Below, one piece after another: positions 60,126-64,000 of a stretch of 64,000 bases of DNA. The translations under genes and the position numbers were made by a program. Each line of letters starts with the position of its first letter. Position 1 is the stretch's first letter. The notes below the pieces were generated by a model, which saw only the letters and a program-made list of their open reading frames with translations, was not told where the DNA came from and did no database searches. The stretch is from Mesorhizobium xinjiangense (lineage in GTDB: Bacteria > Pseudomonadota > Alphaproteobacteria > Rhizobiales > Rhizobiaceae): positions 1 to 64,000 of the forward strand of contig NZ_WOAC01000001.1 of NCBI RefSeq assembly GCF_009749525.1. Reading direction: 5' to 3'.

Positions 60126-60302
60126 CGTAATTCTCCTCGTAGCCAGACAAGAAGCGGATGGCGCTCCTTCGGCGCACATACGAAGCCTGTACTACAGCAC
60201 GATGACAGCATGCGGTTGCAGGATTGGCAACCGGGGCGGATCGCCTCGGCTGCACGATGTCGGACACATGCGCAGATATATCCGGTTGCCGGCTTCGACA
60301 AG

Positions 60303-62597
60303 TCACGCCGCCGACTGATGCGACACCACCTCGACGAGATGCTGCGGATCGAGCGGCTTGGTGACGAAGCCGGTCGCGCCGCGGGCCAGCACGTGATGGC
60401 GAGTCGATTCCTGGCTGTCGGCCGACAGGACGAGGATCGGCAGCGCCGCCAGCCCCTTGTCCTCCTCGTGCTTGCGGATCTGCGCAATGGCGTCGAGCCC
60501 GTCCATGACGGGCATGTGCAGGTCCATCAGCACGATGTCGAAGCGCCGGCCGTCGACGCCGTGCCTGGCGGCGTGGAGGGCGGCCTCGCCATTGGTCACA
60601 TGGGTGACGGCGCAGCCCGATTTTTCCAGCACGGTGCGCGCCATCAGGGCGCTGATCTCATTGTCCTCGGCCAGGAGGACCGTCATGCCGTTGGCGGCGG
60701 ATTGCTGCTGCGGACGATTGGCGGACAGACGGCGCATCGTTCGCGGCATCAGAGGATCGGCGCTGCCCTGGCTGAGGACGCGCAACAGCGATTCGCCGCG
60801 GACCGGGCGGACAAGGAAGGTCGAATAGCCGCAGGAGCGGAACTGGAACAGCCGTCCGCGGTCGGTTGGCGCAATCAGGATGACGGCCTGGAAATCATGC
60901 CGCGACGCCTGGCGCAGGGCCATGAGCGCCTGGCCGTCGGGGCATTCGAGCGTGGCATCGATCAGGACCGCCGACCAGGATCTCGTCTCGTCGCCGGCCA
61001 GCATCTCCGCATCGGCCATCGACCGCGCCACCGTCGCATTGCCGCCATGGGCACGAATCGTCCGCGCCTTCGCTTCGGCCTCGACGACATTGGCCGAGAC
61101 GATCATCACGGCCTTGTCGCGCAGCATCACGGCCCGCTCGGGCGCGATCAAAGGCTCCTCGGCGGTCGGTATCTCGAAGGAGAATTCCGAGCCCTTGCCG
61201 ACCTCGCTTTCCACCTTGATGACGCCCTTCATGGCGTCGACGATGCGTTTGGAGATGGTCAGCCCAAGCCCCGCGCCGCCATGAAGACGTGTCGATGTCG
61301 TGTCGGCCTGCTCGAACTCGCGGAAGATGCGTCCGATCTCGGCCTTCGTCAGGCCGGGGCCGCTGTCGCTCACACTGAAGCGGATCGCCGCCGGCTCGCC
61401 GGGGCGGCTGGTCGAGACGCTGACCAGAACGCCGCCCTCCTCGGTGAATTTGAGGGCATTGCCGACAAGGTTGAGCATGACCTGGCGCAGGCGGCCGGGA
61501 TCGGCTTCGATGACCGCCGGCACTTCCGGCCCGACATGGCAGCCAAGCCCGATATTCTTGGCATAGGCGCGCGAGGCGAGCAGTTCGACGACGTTTTCGG
61601 TCAGTTCGCGCGGCGACATGGGCTGAGGCTCGAGTTCGAACCGCCCGGCCTCGATCTTGGAATAGTCGAGAAGGTCTTCGATGAGCGCGAGGAGCGCGTT
61701 GCCGGAGGTCGAAACGGCGCGCACATAGGTCTTCTGCTCGGGCGACAATTCGGTGTCGGCCAGGAGCTTGGCCATGCCGATGATGCCGTTCATCGGCGTG
61801 CGGATCTCGTGGCTGACGGTGGCCAGGAAGCGTGTCTTGGACTGATTGGCGAATTCGGCGCGCTCGCGCGCGGCGATCAGGGCCGCCTCGGCGCGTTTGC
61901 GACCGGTGATGTCGCGGGCGATCGTGCGGTGCGAGACCGCGCCCGTCGCCTCGTCGCGCACCGACAATTCGATCCAGGAAAACCAGCGCGTGCCTTCTGC
62001 GGTCTGGATGGCCACATCGGCCGAACTCAGATGCTCGCCCTCGGCAAAAGCGGCGTCGGGAACCACCGCGACGTCGACGCCCAGTTCCTGCAAGGTTCGT
62101 CCCGAAAGATCGCGTGGCTCGCGGCCGAACATCGTGGCGAAGACCTGGTTGCAGTAGACAATGCGCCCGGCGCGGTCGCGATGCACCACGAGATCGCCCA
62201 GCGCATCGATCAGGCCGCGAAAGCGTTCCTCGCTTTCCTGCAATTCCCACATGCGGTCGGCGAGCGATTCCATCTCCTCGCGCGCACGCTCGGCATCTTG
62301 CTTCGACATTTCCACCGCCCGGCGATCGCCGGAGACCAGACCGACCAGAAGCGCCAGGCCGATAAAGGCAATCATCGCAAGGCTGAAGCTGACGACCGGC
62401 GAGGCGCCCAATATGTGGGACAGCGGCGACAGCGCCAGGATGAAGGCGAGCAGGGCCAGATCAGCCAGCACAAAACGTTGGCGTGGCGCCTGAAACGCCA
62501 GCGCGACCTTCGACAGGCGATTGTAAGGGACCCCGGCCGGGTCCGGAATTTCCGGTTGTGCCTGCTTCTTCATCGGTGCCGCCCGGTTCGACTGCAT
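60303..62597 (-). CDS. hybrid sensor histidine kinase/response regulator
   Basis: A 764-aa membrane-bound hybrid kinase. Two hydrophobic segments (about residues 38-80) are followed by a coiled coil and a PAS domain (ESEERFRGLIDALGDLVVHR, about 118-235). The HisKA domain has H-box SHEIRTPMNG, and the HATPase carries VGNALKFTEEGG, SDSGPGL and GAGLGLTI. A degenerate receiver-like stretch comes next, then a C-terminal receiver (LLAEDNEISALMA, phospho-Asp in VLMDLHMPVMDG). Its signal is unknown. Start ATG 62597 or 62573. Confidence 0.9.
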   Translation of the reverse strand: MQSNRAAPMKKQAQPEIPDPAGVPYNRLSKVALAFQAPRQRFVLADLALLAFILALSPLSHILGASPVVSFSLAMIAFIGLALLVGLVSGDRRAVEMSKQDAERAREEMESLADRMWELQESEERFRGLIDALGDLVVHRDRAGRIVYCNQVFATMFGREPRDLSGRTLQELGVDVAVVPDAAFAEGEHLSSADVAIQTAEGTRWFSWIELSVRDEATGAVSHRTIARDITGRKRAEAALIAARERAEFANQSKTRFLATVSHEIRTPMNGIIGMAKLLADTELSPEQKTYVRAVSTSGNALLALIEDLLDYSKIEAGRFELEPQPMSPRELTENVVELLASRAYAKNIGLGCHVGPEVPAVIEADPGRLRQVMLNLVGNALKFTEEGGVLVSVSTSRPGEPAAIRFSVSDSGPGLTKAEIGRIFREFEQADTTSTRLHGGAGLGLTISKRIVDAMKGVIKVESEVGKGSEFSFEIPTAEEPLIAPERAVMLRDKAVMIVSANVVEAEAKARTIRAHGGNATVARSMADAEMLAGDETRSWSAVLIDATLECPDGQALMALRQASRHDFQAVILIAPTDRGRLFQFRSCGYSTFLVRPVRGESLLRVLSQGSADPLMPRTMRRLSANRPQQQSAANGMTVLLAEDNEISALMARTVLEKSGCAVTHVTNGEAALHAARHGVDGRRFDIVLMDLHMPVMDGLDAIAQIRKHEEDKGLAALPILVLSADSQESTRHHVLARGATGFVTKPLDPQHLVEVVSHQSAA

Positions 62598-62668
62598 GGC
62601 CGAACCCTAAACGGCACTGCTTAGGGAAGATTTCGGCACAACGCTAAAATTTTAGCGATTGCGCCGAA

Positions 62669-63661
62669 TCACGCCATGTCGACAACAACCCGGCCGCGTA
62701 TCTCGCCGGCCATGATGGAACGGGCCGCCTCCGGTATCGCCTCGAAACGGATCGTCGAGGAAAGGGCGGCGAGCTTGTCCCGGTCGAGATCACTTGCCAG
62801 GCGTTGCCATGCCTCATTGCGCAGGGCGCGCGGGGCCATCACCGAATCGATGCCGAGCAGCGAGACGGCACGCAGGATGAACGGCGCGACGCTGGCCGGC
62901 AGATCCATGCCCTGGGCCAGCCCGCAGGCCGCGACGGCGCCGCCATATGAGGTCATGGATAGCACATTGGCCAGCGTGTGGCTGCCGACGGCGTCGATGC
63001 CGCCCGCCCAACGCTCCTTGCCGAGCGGCCGTCCCGGTCCCGAAAGCTCCTCGCGGTCGATGACCTCTGCGGCGCCGAGATCCTTCAGGAAATCTTCCTC
63101 GGCGGTGCGGCCGGTCGAGGCGATGACAGGGTAGCCGAGCCTGGAGAGAACGGAGATCGCCACGGTGCCGACGCCGCCGGCCGCCCCGGTCACGACGACC
63201 GGACCGCGCTCGGGCGTAATGCCGTGGCGCTCCAGCGCCATCACGCACAGCATGGCGGTATAGCCGGCCGTCCCGATCGCCATGGCCTGGTGCGGGGTCA
63301 TGCCATCCGGCAGGCGAACCAGCCAGTCGCCCTTGACCCGGGCGCGGGCGGCATAGGCGCCGTGATGGGTTTCGCCCACACCCCAGCCGTTGAGGACGAC
63401 CTTGTCGCCCTCCTTCCAGTCGGGATCGGACGAGGCGATGACCGTGCCGGCGAAATCGATGCCCGGAACAAGCGGGAAGCGGCGCACCACCGGCGCCTTG
63501 CCGGTGATCGCAAGGCCATCCTTGTAATTGACGGTCGTCGCCTCGACGGCGACCGTGACGTCGCCTTCCATCAGATCGTCATCCGTCAGTTCGGTGATTT
63601 CAACCGACTGGTTCTTGTCGTCGTCGCGCGAAATCAGGATCGCCTTGAAGCCGTCGGACAT
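62669..63661 (-). CDS. acuI: AcuI-like NADPH-dependent acrylyl-CoA reductase
   Basis: A 330-aa zinc-free medium-chain reductase of the AcuI/YhdH family, which reduces toxic acrylyl-CoA to propionyl-CoA. The N-terminal [20 protein letters not shown] and the segments [12 protein letters not shown] and [14 protein letters not shown] (cofactor loop) match the family. It stands alone in this window, between the hybrid kinase and lspA on the same strand. Confidence 0.88.
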   Translation of the reverse strand: MSDGFKAILISRDDDKNQSVEITELTDDDLMEGDVTVAVEATTVNYKDGLAITGKAPVVRRFPLVPGIDFAGTVIASSDPDWKEGDKVVLNGWGVGETHHGAYAARARVKGDWLVRLPDGMTPHQAMAIGTAGYTAMLCVMALERHGITPERGPVVVTGAAGGVGTVAISVLSRLGYPVIASTGRTAEEDFLKDLGAAEVIDREELSGPGRPLGKERWAGGIDAVGSHTLANVLSMTSYGGAVAACGLAQGMDLPASVAPFILRAVSLLGIDSVMAPRALRNEAWQRLASDLDRDKLAALSSTIRFEAIPEAARSIMAGEIRGRVVVDMA

Positions 63662-63719
63662 CTCTCTCCCCGATACCGTGTCATTGCTGCTGGCACTGTG
63701 CTGCGCCGCCCGGCGCCGG

Positions 63720-64000
63720 TCAACCGTCGGATCGTGACGACCGCTCGGCCCGCCAGCCCAGGAATTCCTGAATGATCACGAGAGCGGCGCCGATGCTGAT
63801 CAGCGCGTCGGCCAGGTTGAAGACGGCAAAGGACCAGACCGGGGTATGGAAGAGAACGTAATCCACCACATAGCCGAGCCGCACCCTGTCGATGAGATTG
63901 CCGAGCGCGCCGGCCACGACCAGGGCGAACCCGATGCGGGCCAGGAGTTGCTCGGCGCCCGAGCGCCACGCCAGCCACAAGACGAGCAGGATGACGGCGG
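63720..64000 (-). CDS. lspA: signal peptidase II, C-terminal part (partial)
   Basis: Cleaves signal peptides of prolipoproteins in the inner membrane. Only the last ~93 codons are in the window; the start lies beyond position 64000. Both catalytic aspartates are present, in [15 protein letters not shown] and FNLADALIS. Two TMs can be seen. The C-terminal tail is short and charged. Confidence 0.93.
   Translation of the reverse strand, partial: AVILLVLWLAWRSGAEQLLARIGFALVVAGALGNLIDRVRLGYVVDYVLFHTPVWSFAVFNLADALISIGAALVIIQEFLGWRAERSSRSDG

Noticed and set aside
58941-62624. Very long open frame (over 1200 codons) opposite olsB and the hybrid kinase
   Set aside because: It mirrors the well-supported minus-strand genes and has no domain; open antisense frames are expected in GC-rich DNA.

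Overview
The window is a GC-rich stretch of alphaproteobacterial chromosome. Gene content and order point to the order Hyphomicrobiales (Rhizobiales), probably near Mesorhizobium/Nitratireductor/Hoeflea. Supporting features are mutS next to maeB, glnD-murJ-trpS, actSR, mmcB, olsB, a phasin/MaoC pair, an Irr-type iron box and rhizobial palindromic intergenic repeats. This is inference from gene families; no marker gene such as 16S rRNA is present.

Layout. 0-1.5 kb: an IS481-family element with a tandemly duplicated right end, abutting tRNA-Ser(GGA). 1.8-12.3 kb: ordinary metabolism (small membrane protein, msrA, a BMP-type binding protein, a DUF4175/TIGR02302 protein, lysA-lptM-argH, tlpA, GNAT, phasin). 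12.5-19.8 kb: MaoC hydratase, then an iron cluster headed by a perfect Irr box: a 26-codon ORF, a Cys-rich protein, imelysin, bfd, bfr, di-heme oxidoreductase, second imelysin, DUF1513. 19.8-34.9 kb: a complete C-P lyase (phosphonate) cluster on the minus strand, phnGHI-JKL-hexapeptide transferase-DUF3016-phnCDE1E2-DUF1045-phnM-phnN, with divergent phnF. It carries two Pho boxes and a PhnF-type operator. A toxin-antitoxin module sits in antisense orientation exactly at the phnI/phnJ junction between 23-bp direct repeats, and phnK is flanked by two related ~155-bp palindromic repeats.

35-41 kb: YnjBCD-like ABC transporter and helicase hrpB, which has a repeat inserted in frame. 41-47 kb: redox two-component pair actSR, mmcB, an L,D-transpeptidase, nfuA, a universal stress protein and trpS. 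47-53 kb: two palindromic repeats, a higBA module whose toxin has lost its middle, murJ, glnD and a ParE/RHH toxin-antitoxin pair. 53-64 kb: mutS, maeB, an EamA transporter broken by one stop codon, repeat-rich DNA, olsB, a hybrid histidine kinase, acuI and the 3' part of lspA running off the end.

How it works together: the phn genes import phosphonates (PhnCDE), join them to ribose triphosphate, remove pyrophosphate (PhnM), cleave the C-P bond (PhnJ with PhnGHIK) and recycle ribose bisphosphate (PhnN), under phosphate (PhoB) and probably PhnF control. The iron cluster would couple periplasmic iron/haem proteins to cytoplasmic storage in bacterioferritin under Irr. The most unusual features are the toxin-antitoxin insertion in the phn operon and the composite, probably Irr-controlled iron operon with its small leader ORF.
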